NCBI GenBank assembly: GCA_015847255.1
Contig: JADLZK010007182.1
Span: 177,227-241,226 of the forward strand
DNA: 64,000 bases
Origin: Hyparrhenia diplandra
Taxonomy: Eukaryota > Streptophyta > Magnoliopsida > Poales > Poaceae
Direction: 5' to 3'
The notes under the pieces were generated by a model. The model did no database searches and was not told the DNA's origin. It saw only the letters and a program-made list of their open reading frames with translations. Positions 1 to 10,739 of the stretch are shown here, one piece after another; position 1 is the first letter of the stretch, and each line of letters opens with the position of its first letter. The translations under genes were made by a program, and so were the position numbers.

Positions 1-582
1 CTGTGAGTGCTTGTGGGTGAGCAGATGTGCTTCTGCTAGTTGATGAACCTGCCAAGGATTTCATGTTTTCCTCTGGAACCGATTATCATTTCTTGCCCTC
101 CATATATCATCATTGGTTGAAGGGTTAAGTACGGTTGAGAGAGTTAACTTGTCAAGGATCCTTGATACTGGAACAGATGACATGGTATCATCATAGATGC
201 TCAGCAGGTCAACAAATATTGCCTTCCTTGCCTTGACAACAACATCCTGGTCAGATCAAATAAGTAAGGGGTCGATCAGATTAAACAGATGGCAAAAGAA
301 GGGTGAAACTAGCAACATATGAATACCATATCCCATGAAATTTGGATAGAAACTCATCTCCTGTGTATTACATCACAATGTAGAAGGATAATGCTGCTAG
401 TAACCCTATTAAAATTAAACCTTATTTTAAAAAAACACTCGTAATAACAAAGAAAAAAAATGTGTGAAAAATGAAGTAGACCCTGCTTACTTTTTGAATG
501 ATATATCAGCGATCAGTGGTGGTTAGTGTGTGCACCATGTGCCATCAGCCTGGCTAGTTTTCAGACAGCACTGCCGCCCTCA

Positions 583-955
583 GATTTTTTTTTTTTTTCT
601 CGAACAGCGCTGGGGAACTGCGCGTCATTTCATTAAGATAGAAGAAAAAATACAAGGGTCAAAGACCTCACACCAAACACACACGCCTCAACCTGGACAC
701 TAACAAACAGACTTGCCACCCAAAGAACAAGAGCGACCAGCAACCAATGAGCATTAAACTTCAGCAGACATCGACCTAACAACAAGCTCCAGGAGTTTGG
801 AAGCCCCAGCCGAACACCAAAGCCCCCTTCCTCGCTAATGGACCTAAGAACCTCCTGAACCCTTGGTCTCTTATTATAAAAAACACAAGCATTATGATGC
901 TTCCAGATCTCCCACGCCACCAGGATAATCAAGGAATTGAGGCCTTTTCATGCCC
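583..955 (-). mobile_element. LINE 3' remnant (copy 1)
   Basis: On the minus strand this is the 3' end of an L1-type LINE. The reading frame contains LNSLIILVAWEIWKHHNACV, typical of the region after reverse transcriptase in plant LINE ORF2. It then runs into an untranslated tail ending in cgctgttcgag and a poly(A), seen as poly(T) at 587-598 on the plus strand. It is strongly 5'-truncated and non-functional. The same remnant is in copy 2, so it predates the duplication. Confidence 0.8.
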
Positions 956-1087
956 TATCAACTGTGTGAGTGCATATGAGTTGTTTCTTCATCTTGTACA
1001 TGGAATGAGTGGTTTCATTAATTCATTGTTAACTCTTTTTATAATCTACTGCTTTCAGCTCTGGATATCTTATTTTTGAAAAAAAAA

Positions 1088-1110
1088 TAATAATAATAAT
1101 AATAATAAAT
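1088..1110. repeat. (TAA)n microsatellite
   Basis: About seven TAA units follow a poly(A) run. The equivalent position in copy 2 (near 22945-22970) has no TAA array, so the array expanded in copy 1 or was lost in copy 2. Confidence 0.85.
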
Positions 1111-1139
1111 GATGTAATAAAAAATATAATCTCTTGCAT

Positions 1140-2870
1140 AATCAAACCTTCATCAGGAGCAGTTAGCTACCAATGAAGGGAAGTCAGAACTCAGAAGAAT
1201 AAGAAACTGGCATACAGTGAAAATGAGCAAGATTCTTCAATTCTTCAGTATAACTAAAACACATATCAGTATCAGATACAGGTGGTAAGTGTAAACATAG
1301 CCAAAAGGCAACTTGTCTGGAAATTATGCAGTACAGATGATAGCACACTTCAGTCCATATACTACTATACAGGCCTATAAATTATGATGCACGGATGCTC
1401 CTGCCTCTTATAGAATCTCTTAGAGGTTCTCCTTTCTTTACAGCTTCACTTTAATGCCAAAAATAAATAAATAGAAATCAGCGTACAAGATGGAACTATA
1501 TACTCGATGCAATAAGCATATGGGTCTACCTGTTACTCATCTAATGAAGCACTACCATCTGGTTAATATGGTTGATGCTATCTAATTGAAAAATAGTAGC
1601 ACTTGAGCAGCATGAAATCAGCAATCAAAGTATCAAGTAAGTAATTAGAAATTTGAATATGTAGTTGGTAAAATTTTTAGATAAATTTTAGCTATAAAAC
1701 ATATGTGCAAGAATTTACTGATGCAGAGGACACAGATGGAATTTATTTTGTACAGCCACAACTGCATCCAACTAATAAATATATAATATGATGAACCAAA
1801 AAAAAAAAAAAAAATCAGATGCATGAAATAGTGTGGATTTGTAAAACCTTAGCAATGAACTGGTTATTGATTTGTACTCAAAACTTAACAATGAACTGGC
1901 TTACGAAAAATAGCATCATAATTTGCACTCCCTCTTGTAGGAATATAAGGTCAGGGCTGACCAATCAGTAACTGTAGTTCTCCGCAGATCCCCACGGTTC
2001 CATCTAAAAGAAGTTTGGCAAGACGCTGTTGCCACCAAAACACTAGGAGAGCTCTCCTAACAGAAAGACTAAAAAAACTAATAGAAAGACTGCAAAGTAG
2101 AAAATCAAGAGATTCTGAAAAGTAGAATAATAGGAGAAATGCTGAATTGGAGCCTTTGGCAAGGATGAAAAGACGGAATGAGTCTGAGCTACTTTGTCAA
2201 GATCCTTGAGGCATTAGTCCCATTTCTAGGCCAAACAAAAGCTGAATCATTGCTCACATAATTTTCACTTCCTACCAAAGATCGCTGTTCATAACAATGC
2301 TGGAGAGGAAAAGACCATAGGCTGAACACACTCTGTTTTTCTTGAAAAGGAATTGTGTAGGCCAATAGTAAAAGCACATCGAGGCTAACCATTCTAGCAA
2401 AGCAGCACTGGATCAAAATTCACACATATATGTTCCATGCAGGTTTTTGTAGCAGCAGCATCAGGAATATTGGTTCAAAGTTATAAACAAGGAAAATTGT
2501 GGTCTACAGAACAATTGAAAATGACCATTATATTTTGGTGAAGCCTAAAACTAGTGATGTACTATCCACTAAACCGAAGAAAAGCAGGATGGAGCAATCC
2601 AGTAATCCACGGTTGCAGGCCACCACTACACCACCGTCCATCAAGAAAAAAAAGAAAACAAATGTTAGCCAGAAGTTAATATCCTCACTGGTAGAAAAAA
2701 TAAACAATCAAAATAATCCTTATCCCCAATCTTCCTACTCGCCTTGCACCAGAAACTATTCTGCCTTGATGTCATCTGCAGATCACCTAATCGATCAGTG
2801 CCGAATGATTTTGGTAGGAATTCTAGACGATTTTTTTGGGAGTATCCACAGAAGAGTGACATTGACGCTT
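1140..2870. other. Duplicated intergenic DNA, no gene seen
   Basis: AT-rich sequence with only short, unconvincing ORFs. It is repeated at about 22970-24715. I see no domain, RNA gene or clear transposon end. It lies downstream of the minus-strand F-box-like ORF and may include its 3' region. Confidence 0.6.
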
Positions 2871-2874
2871 GGAT

Positions 2875-3369
2875 TTACCAAGTTTTATTTTGCATAGGAT
2901 CAACATCTTTTTTGACCGAACTGCATAGGATCAACATCAGGACGATAGAAACAAAAAGCACAACGCATGAAGATAAAATAAAATAACAATTATATTCATC
3001 CAAGCAAACATGAGCAAGCTGAGTAAATTCAGGCGTACCAGGCGGAGCGAGTGCGGGTGCGGGTGCGGCGGACCGGAGCAGGACCCCGACCCCGAGCGCG
3101 GCGGTGACGGCGGCCGCGAATGCCGCCGTGAGGCGCGGGGACGCCGCGGCGAAGTTGACGTCCATCGCGGGCGCAGCAACGCGCCACCGGCGCGAGATGG
3201 CCGAAGCCACGACCGCGGACCGGAAGGGCAGCTTGGACACGAACGGGTCGCTGCCGCAGCCGCCCTCGTCCCCGCCGTAATCCTCGCCGGCAGCGTTGGT
3301 CAGTCCGGCGGCGTGGCCGGCGAGGGAGAGGACGGACTGCGTTAATGCTCGTCGGTGTGCTGACAGACA
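2875..3369 (-). CDS. F-box-like ORF fragment (copy 1)
   Basis: A GC-rich minus-strand frame runs from about 3369 to a stop at 2875. It contains SKLPFRSAVVASAISRRWR, which resembles the F-box helix-loop-helix consensus (leucine-proline, then A-V..S.LSRRWR). An Ala-rich stretch and a hydrophobic segment near the C-terminus follow (FILSSCVVLFVSIVLMLIL). No ATG opens this frame close to the F-box-like part, so it is probably a fragment or has an upstream exon. It is divergent from the plus-strand gene at 3678, with about 300 bp between. F-box assignment rests on one motif; an unrelated protein is possible. Confidence 0.4.
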   Translation of the reverse strand, partial: CLSAHRRALTQSVLSLAGHAAGLTNAAGEDYGGDEGGCGSDPFVSKLPFRSAVVASAISRRWRVAAPAMDVNFAAASPRLTAAFAAAVTAALGVGVLLRSAAPAPALAPPGTPEFTQLAHVCLDEYNCYFILSSCVVLFVSIVLMLILCSSVKKDVDPMQNKTW

Positions 3370-3677
3370 TCCCTACACTATAGCACCTACGTTCATCCTA
3401 GCCGCACATCAGCCATGGATGGACGGCTCAAATGACCGGCCGCCCGTCGCATTCGCCATCATCCATCCGGCATGGCAGGCAGGCGCCGAGCACAAGGAGT
3501 AAAAAGATTCTCAGCTACGAGTAGACTGCTCCACGTGTCGGCTGGCGTTGCATTTACCACATCCTCCTCGGCTCCATAGGAGAGAAAACCACTCCACTGT
3601 TCATTTACCACAGCACCAGCCACAAGCACTCCTTTCCCTCTTCTCCACCCGATCTATCAGCCGACCAGCCACCCCCA

Positions 3678-5269
3678 ATGCCATTCTCGCCGCCGCCGCC
3701 GGCGGCGGATGTCATGGCGGTCGATGAGGCACCACCCAATCCTAACTCTACCCCAACCTCAACCTCACACGGCCGGTCATCCGAGGATGACATGGCGGTC
3801 GACGAGCCATCTTTGGAGGAGGCGGAGGAAGAGGATGTCAGGGTGCTCGACCCACCACCACCGAAGGCTTCAGGATCACGCGGCCGCAGAGGTGCGGACG
3901 CCCGTTATTGGTCGGCGGAGGTGGAGGAGATGAGGTCTTCGCTCCATCGCAAGAAGCTCCTCCTCAAAATGTGCCGCAGGTACGGCATCAGCGAGGACCA
4001 GTACAGGCCGTTCTGCGCCGAGGATGGCTGGGGCCCCTGCAAGATGCCGCCGGAGGACTCCGTCTGCGTGTACAAGGTCATGCTCCAAGTTGGAGTGCGC
4101 TTCCCGTTGCACGACTTCTACTCAAGCATCCTTACACACTACCGCATCGCGCCCAGCCAGCTCGTTCCGAATGCGTGGCGGTACCTGGCCGGCTTCGTGC
4201 TTGTATGCGATGGCGCCCGCGTCAAGCCGACGGTGCCCATCTTCCGGCACTACTTCAAGCTCAGTGCCGCATTTGGCTCCAAGCTAAAAGGGTGGTATAG
4301 TTTCTTGCCTCACAAACAGTTTTTCAGTCATGCCGAGAGTTATCGCGCCCCCGATGGATGGAGGAAATTATTTTTCTTCCTCGAGTCGCGCTCGCCAGAA
4401 TCGGCATGGCGTTGTCCTACGAGATGGGGAAAGCCCATCCAACGCAGCATCAAGCAAGCTGCACAGGACGACATCGACAAGTTGGACACGTACCAAGACA
4501 AGAATTTGCAGTCCGTGCTCTCCAAATGTGACAAATTAGAGCTGCCACCGGTGAGAGAGGGACCAACATCACCCCCACACAAGTATAAAGAGATGTCTAG
4601 TATCATAGATCACCCTCCACAGCAGCCAGCTGTTGCCATGGCCCCATCGTCGTCAGCACCACCGCCACCGGAGTCGATCACCCCTGAGGCTAACCATGAT
4701 GCCCATGAGACACCAGTTCGTGCTGACAGCCGTGATCGTGAGCGTGAGCAATCAAATGGCAGATGTTCATGCAAAACATGTCAGGGGCATTCGAGGAGAT
4801 GCGGAGGACCGAGGAAGATGCCCACAGAGTCAAGGAACAACTACTTGAAGAAAAATCCAAGCATGAAGCAGATGTTGCTCATCTTAACAAGGAACTTGGG
4901 GCGGCCAAAGCCGAGCACACGGCCCAAGTCGCCAAACTCTTGGCAGAGAAAGCCAAGTCCGAGGCGACGGTGCGTCAATTGACGGAGGAGCTTGAGACGG
5001 TGAAAACCAAGGCCAGCCAATTGGCGGAGGATTTTTGCCAGGCCGAAGCCAAGCACGCGGCAGAGGTGAAGGCTCTCAATGACGAGTGCCAGCTCAAGGT
5101 CGCGCACGCGCAGGGCCAGGCGCTGAGGGAGACGTGCAGCGCGCTGATGAAGACCATTCAGGACCACTTTGTGGCAAACTACCCGATCACCGAACCCGTG
5201 ATCCAGACGCCACCTCCAGGATTTCCTCCTCATCCAGAGCTCCAAGCACCAGTGACCCATGCCGAGTAA
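3678..5269 (+). pseudogene. Gypsy-type transposon-domain/coiled-coil gene, copy 1
   Basis: The protein starts at the ATG at 3678. It has an acidic, proline-rich N-terminus (about residues 1-75), then a region typical of the plant 'putative gypsy type transposon' family (Transposase_28): FPLHDFYSSILTHYRIAPSQ, NAWRYLAGFV and PTVPIFRHYFKL, through a GWYSF..APDGWRKLFFF part. A Ser/Pro linker follows at about residues 300-350. One base is missing near 4752-4754 compared with copy 2 (atcaaatgg versus atccaaatgg), so the frame leaves the coiled-coil part, which continues in another frame from 4763 to 5269 (EEMRRTEEDAHRVKEQLLEE, heptads, alanine-rich). The terminal GAGTAAG also fits a splice donor at 5266. 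Function of this family is unknown; these are domesticated or transposon-derived grass proteins. As written it cannot make the full protein. Confidence 0.75.
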
Positions 5270-5645
5270 GCGGGTTTAGCTTCCCTGCTTGTCTCTTTTT
5301 TTTTATTAAAATCAAAATACATTGCTATGTTCTGCTCTGCCATGTAAGTAAATTGTAGAATATGCACACTGGTGATCAACTGTTGATTACTAGTTCCTTC
5401 AAAAAAAAAAAAAAAAAAAAAACTGTTGATTACTAGCATTCTTGTGTGTTTATTGTAGCTTCCATCAGACAAGAAAAGAAGAGGTGGAAGCTAGAGAGGG
5501 CACCATAGGAACCGACCAGACTATGCAGGACCTCATGATGACGAGGGGCCCGAGCATCAACCCCACGATCCTGAGGCCCAAAGTGCTCCCTACAGGATTT
5601 TCCTTCTCATCAAGCTCCCGAGCATCAGTGACCATAGTAGTGTAA
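5215..5645 (+). repeat. Exon-intron internal tandem duplication (copy 1)
   Basis: Two blocks about 375 bp apart resemble each other. The first is an exon end (ggatttcctcctcatccaga ... agtgacc) followed by GTAAGCGGGTTTAGCTTCC. The second, at about 5595, is ggattttccttctcatcaag ... agtgacc followed by GTAAGCGGATTAACTTTC. Both introns then carry similar Ttgct/ctgctctgc and tagaatatg...gatcaactgt strings. An acceptor, tttattgtag, at 5449-5458 separates them. This suggests a duplicated exon-intron unit at the 3' end of the gene. The same arrangement is in copy 2 (27062-27490). Confidence 0.55.
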
Positions 5646-5984
5646 GCGGATTAACTTTCTTGCTTGGTTGTCCTTGTAAACTCAAAACGCAGTCCTCTGT
5701 TGCTCTGTTATGCTCTGCTATACAAATTTGTCTTCCTTGCTTATTTTTCTTTGTAATAAGCAAATTCAGCCTCCTTACTTGTTTTTTTTAAAAGAAAAAA
5801 CTTAAAAATGTGTTGCTCTGTGCCTCTGTTCTACTCTTCCGTGTTCACTGTAGAATATGTTATCCAGCGATCAACTGTAAATTGTTATATTCATTTGTGC
5901 TCTAGATTTTTTTGGTAAAGTCGGTGTCCTGATTGTTCAAGGATAGACAATGTCCATGTCTTCATTACTGTGTTATATGTTTCC

Positions 5985-6290
5985 TGTGATGTAAGTCTTT
6001 CTGGTAATGTATATTTTTTTTTCCAAACCAAAGTAGTATATGAAGATCGTTTATACAATGACTATTCTAGTTATGACCTATCTAGCCGAGCAAATAATTT
6101 TAGATATGACTATAGTGACTTAGATTTGATGTCTATCCTTTTTCTTTTATGTTAGCATCAATATTTGTCTAATGTTATTTAAACGTTCATAGGAGTGGGA
6201 GTGACCAGAGGCCAGGGAGGAAACACCAGAATGATCTGCACATGGAAGAACTTGAACGCCATAAGAGTGTCTTTATGACTTCGGCGTAGC
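5985..6290 (+). other. 3' intron and terminal exon candidate (copy 1)
   Basis: A donor-like GATGTAAGTC at 5988-5995 and an acceptor-like AACGTTCATAG ending at 6191 bracket an AT-rich intron. An exon-like, purine-rich stretch follows (gtgaccagaggccaggg, atggaagaacttgaacgcc). It is repeated at about 27826-28125 and, diverged, at 16374-16640. Conservation in three places supports a transcribed 3' part of the transposon-domain gene, but no coding frame is convincing. Confidence 0.4.
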
Positions 6291-6708
6291 TTTTGTGCAG
6301 CTTGCATGGCTCATTGGCAACTGTTCTTTTGGGTTAGTGTAGTTGGAGGGTGGATGACCATAGGTAACTCTAAGTTAGATGGATCTCATTTGAAGCCCAC
6401 ATGTGTGAGGCTGCTTTGGAACCTGTAATGCACTACTAGTGGTCTCTGTTGGCTGCTCTATTCGGTACTCTTGATGTTCTAAGTTATTTCTCTTGCATTC
6501 TGTTACTTATGAAATTGTGGTTTTGTTGCTTTTCATTGGTGATAACTTGTTGGGAGATAAAGATGGCCTATGGTGCAAACAATAGTTGGATGCTGTGACT
6601 GCCTTTGTTAGTTTGCTTTCCACTTGATTTTTTTCTAATTTGTCATGTATGTCATCAAATCCATCCATACCCTAGCAACAACCACTGCTTTCTGGTGCTG
6701 ATGGCAGT

Positions 6709-7131
6709 GTGTGTGTGCCCATGGATTCCAAGGCAGCCACGAGAGGGGTTTTGATGCAATTCTGGTTCTCTTTTTTTTTTTTTTTTGTCATGGCAGCCAC
6801 CAATGATAAATTTGACAAAGCACCACCAAACTCTATAGATGAGGCCAACATTTTTTTATATATGCCTGTGATGTCAATTCTCTTACATTTCAACTTCGTG
6901 ATGTTGGTCATCAGTGATGCTAATTATTTGACTGAGGCTATACATGTATTTCATTTGATAGAAATGGCTAGGTACTATGTCATTTTCAATGGCAAGCATG
7001 CTGAGATTTACATGTGTTGGGGTGACTGCAGTAGGCATGTTCTTGGGGTGAGAGGTGCTAGATACAAGAAATATATCAACTATAACCAGACTAGAATATC
7101 AGGCATCCATGGGAGATGTCTATCCATGTAG
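6709..7131 (+). pseudogene. RNase H1 N-terminal-domain ORF (copy 1)
   Basis: From an ATG at 6964 the frame reads ARYYVIFNGKHAEIYMCWGD then CSRHVLGVRGARYKKY, matching the small RNase H1 N-terminal (viroplasmin-like) domain, which binds nucleic acid hybrids. Typical family features are the YYV.F.G start, the W..C...V.G..GA.YK.Y core and the absence of an RNase H catalytic domain in such short grass proteins. Compared with copy 2, five bases are missing after the string tataaccagact at about 7092, so the frame ends early at 7131. The long ORF start at 6709 is probably fortuitous. Confidence 0.6.
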
Positions 7132-7559
7132 CGAACCAGCACCTCTACTCCCATATGATCCTTTGATTCATGATAGTTTTTTGCTCCAATCGATTATTCC
7201 TCCTTCTGATTATCAAGGTAAGGGTGGTTGGTGGAAGGTGTTAATCACCTCTCTTGTGGTCTTGATGGTTGGCATTTGGATGAAGGGCGCCAACATGGGC
7301 ACTTGATGGCATTGAGTGCCCCTCTTAGGCCTGTGATGACTACAGCTAAATCTTGGATTAGCTGCTGCTGGTGTATACTGATTTCTATCTTCAGTTTGTG
7401 TTTAGCATCTCCTTTGTGTTGTATGAGGACACCTGAGAACTGATTAGCTTGATGTTGTTGTTAATTTGGCTCCCTCCATTGCTACTGTTGTAAAGGCTAT
7501 GGTGTTGCAATAGTATTTGTTGATCTCTGTTGCCTCTCTGAGCTGTGGAGTCAAACACA

Positions 7560-8430
7560 CGTTCTCTATTGGGCCTGGCTTGTTTGCCGCCGCCCTACTC
7601 TCACTTGTCGCCGCTGTGCCATCGCCCTCGCGACGCGCCATCGCTCCTCATGCTCGAACTTCGCGGTCATGGCGGCGTCGCCGCCCCACGCGCCCGCGCC
7701 CAGCGCTAGGCGAGCGAGGGCGTGCACCAGGTGAAGCCACAAAGCTAACCAAGGCCACTTCCATTTCTCCTTTGTTCTATTTGTTCGGGTTCTTTCGGTA
7801 TTTACCGAAAAGAACCGATATCGAAATTGTTCCGTACCAAGTTAGGAACCTAACCGATCGGTTCGGTAATACTGAATGCCTAGGGTGAGATGGAGGTGGC
7901 AGGGTCTAGGGCCCACGTGGTTCCCCTCTGCTCCGCCACCGCGCCTCCTTGCGGATCTCAATCTCGGTTTCTTGCACGGGATCCCGCAGGAGTTGGGCGG
8001 TAGCGACGGCTACGACGGAGGGGGAGTGACACCCAAGGCATTGACAACGTTCCCATGGACACCCCTCGCCCCCGCGTCTTCGCTTAGTGGATCGGGGGCC
8101 CGTGAGCGTCATCGTGGGGGCGGCACCAACGCCGCCCCAAAAGCGCCGCCATGGCCACGCGTTCGCTTGCGCGACGCATTACGCTCGCCAACAGCGCCAT
8201 GGCTAGCAATGTCACCCTCCTACTCGTTGGCGTGGGAGAGGACGAGGGTTGCGGCGTTGTCGCGAGCAAGGGAGGAATGGGAGAAGAGGAGTTGCGACTG
8301 TGGAGGCGCGACATGGCTTGGTGTCGGCAGATGCATGGCTTGAGGCGAGGACAAGGTGACGGCGCACCACCCTTGGGGAAAGAAGTTGTGGGCTTCGATA
8401 TGCCATCAATGGCGAGACTCGACACACCCT
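7560..8430. other. GC-rich duplicated stretch, no gene assigned
   Basis: GC-rich DNA with overlapping ORFs in several frames, none recognisable. The paired stretch at about 29410-30268 differs by many indels, so the ORFs are not conserved between copies, which argues against coding. A short palindromic string, accgatcggttcgg, sits near 7854. Confidence 0.5.
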
Positions 8431-10735
8431 TGAAGGGTCGAGATGGGGACTAGAGGGGGGGTGAATAGTCCCTTTTAAAAACTAATCGCACCGCTAACCG
8501 AAACAAATGCGAATTAAACTTATCGGTCTAGCCAAGACTTCACCCTCTAACTAAGACTCTAAATCACCTCACAAAGGATCCTACACAAGAAGAGTGAGGT
8601 GACAAGCCTAGCTTGAGCTCCTAATCAATTCTAATGCAAGGTCACACAAACCTAAGCACTAGTACTTCAAGCACGGGTGAGCTCCTACACAATTCTAGTA
8701 AGCACAAGCACAAAGCCCCTAAGCTCACTAGATGCACAATGGACAAGGCAACACACGCCTAACCCAAAGGCTCAAATTACCTAGCTACACAAGCTAAGCA
8801 AAGTAACTAAACAAGCTACACAAGCTAGATAGTTACAACTACTCTACTCAAGCACAAACACAATGTATATATGAATGTAAGAACAAAGCTTCGCACGAAG
8901 AGATTGCAAACCACCGCTGAAGTGTGGACACAAGATGACATCGGTGATTTTTTACCGAGGTCTCGGGAAGCTTGCCAACTTCCCCTACTCCTCGTTGTGT
9001 CGACCAACACTTTAGTGGTTCCACGGTTTGGCGAATCACCCGGTGATGATTCTCAAGCTTAATGGCCGGTGCCAAATCCCACAAATTGGGAGCTCGACGA
9101 GTCCCTCACACGGTGTGAGTCCTCTAGCCAATCCCTCGGAGGGTACAGGTGTGAACCCACACACAAGTGTGGTAGCTCAATGACACGCTCCACTAGAGTT
9201 GCTCTTCACGATCTCCGCGAGGTGAGCACGAACCTCTCACAATCTCTTCTTCTTGAGCACCGCACAAGCTTCCTTTAGGTGCTTCACGAAGTCTCTTGCC
9301 ACCAAGCCGTCTAGGAGGTGGCAACCTCCAAGAGAAACAAGCACACCGGCTTGCAACACGATCACCTAGTGCCACGAATGCGATCTCTCAACGCAACGCG
9401 CACTAGAACTCGATCTCTCACTCAATCGGATGAACGATATCAAGCATATGTGAGTGGGAGGGCTCTCAAGCACCACAATACAAGCCACCAAGGCTAGAAT
9501 GTGCTTCAAAGAACCGACCAAAGCCGGCCACCCCATCTATTTATAGCCACAAGCCAAAATAGAGCCGTTGGGGTGTTTTGGCAAGCCGGCCGGACGCACC
9601 GACCGGACTCACCCGAAGTCCGGTCAGCGTCCGGGCCTCCCTTCCGGCGCCCGGTCGAACGGAAAAAGGCCATCGGGCCCACAAATCTTAACGGCAACCC
9701 GGCGCCCGGTGCAAGCTTCCGTCAAGACCGGATGCGTCCGGTCGAGGTTCGGTCGCGCGTCCGGTCAAAACGGCGAAACAAGCTCTCGCCAGACGCACCC
9801 ACCGGCGCGCCCGAATAAAGATATGCTTCCGGCCGATGCGTCCGGTCACCATTTTCCAAATAAAACTCCACCGAATCACCGACGCTTCTCTTCGACATGC
9901 TACCCATCAAGTATACCAAACTTGAGCACGAGGAATAGCATGTTTTCATCACTAACTTGCATCCGACGCAATAGAAAATATGCATCTCATTTTCTCGAAA
10001 GCGCAATCCCGCGATCGCAAGCTTCGGCGGGAGGATGAGCGGTTCCCAAACCCAACTCAACCCGCAATCACCGCCGCCTTTGCAAATGTGCCAACACCAC
10101 CAAGTGTACATCACCATGTGCATGTGTGTTAGCATTTTCACAATCATTTTCAAAGGTCGGGTTAGCTCTTAGCACGCCACTCGATCCTAACACGCCGCAA
10201 AGTTAGATCGCTCAAGTGGCACTAGATGACCGATATGCAAACAAGTTTGCCCCTCTTGATAGTACGGCCATCTATCCTAAACCCGGTCATAAACTTCTCT
10301 AAGCTCCAATGACCGGCGAAAATGAAATGCCCTATAGGTTATACCTTTGCCTTGCGCATTTCCATTCCGCTCCATCTTCAAGTGCCGATGCAACAAATGC
10401 ACCAACACGATCAAGAATGATATGATCCATTTCATATCATCACATGACCTTCTTGGTCCATCGATCTTGACCTCACTTGCTCTTCACCGTTGCGTCGGTC
10501 CGCCGGGCGCCAAGTCCCTCGACTTGCCCTTCACACTTGCAACCGGTCCATCAAGCCAAGCCTTGTCTTGATCTTCACCACCTCGGCCACATGACTCCAT
10601 GTCATGTTTCATATGCAATAAGCTCCTTCATTGCATCATCACATGTGAACTAACCTCCTGTGTATAATCTCAATCACACATATTAGTTCACCTAATGTTG
10701 ACACTCAATTACCAAAAACCACAAGGGACCTTTCA
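8431..10735. mobile_element. Solo LTR with 5-bp target duplication
   Basis: Begins TGAAGGGTCGAGATGGGGAC and ends GGGACCTTTCA, with ACCCT immediately on both sides (8426-8430 and 10736-10740). The TG...CA ends and exact 5-bp duplication are the signature of an LTR. The 2305-bp body has no pol domains, so this is an LTR left by recombination between the two LTRs of a full element. The superfamily is not determined from the LTR alone. It interrupts copy 1 of the duplication. Confidence 0.85.
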
Positions 10736-10739
10736 ACCC

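Larger units (their letters stand above)
1..8430 (+). repeat. Segmental duplication, copy 1
   Basis: This stretch matches 22366-30268 in the same order and orientation, with scattered substitutions and homopolymer indels. The match ends at the insertion point of a solo LTR at 8431, inside a string that also ends the readable match in copy 2. The left end runs off the window. The middle, about 2.6-6.3 kb, is nearly identical between copies, whereas 7.5-8.4 kb is clearly more diverged. It carries a LINE remnant, an F-box-like ORF, a transposase-28-type gene and an RNase H1 N-terminal ORF. Confidence 0.95.

Noticed and set aside
3029..3370. Arg-rich ORFs antisense and in other frames of the F-box-like ORF
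   Set aside because: Shadow frames of GC-rich DNA, composition-driven and without domains.
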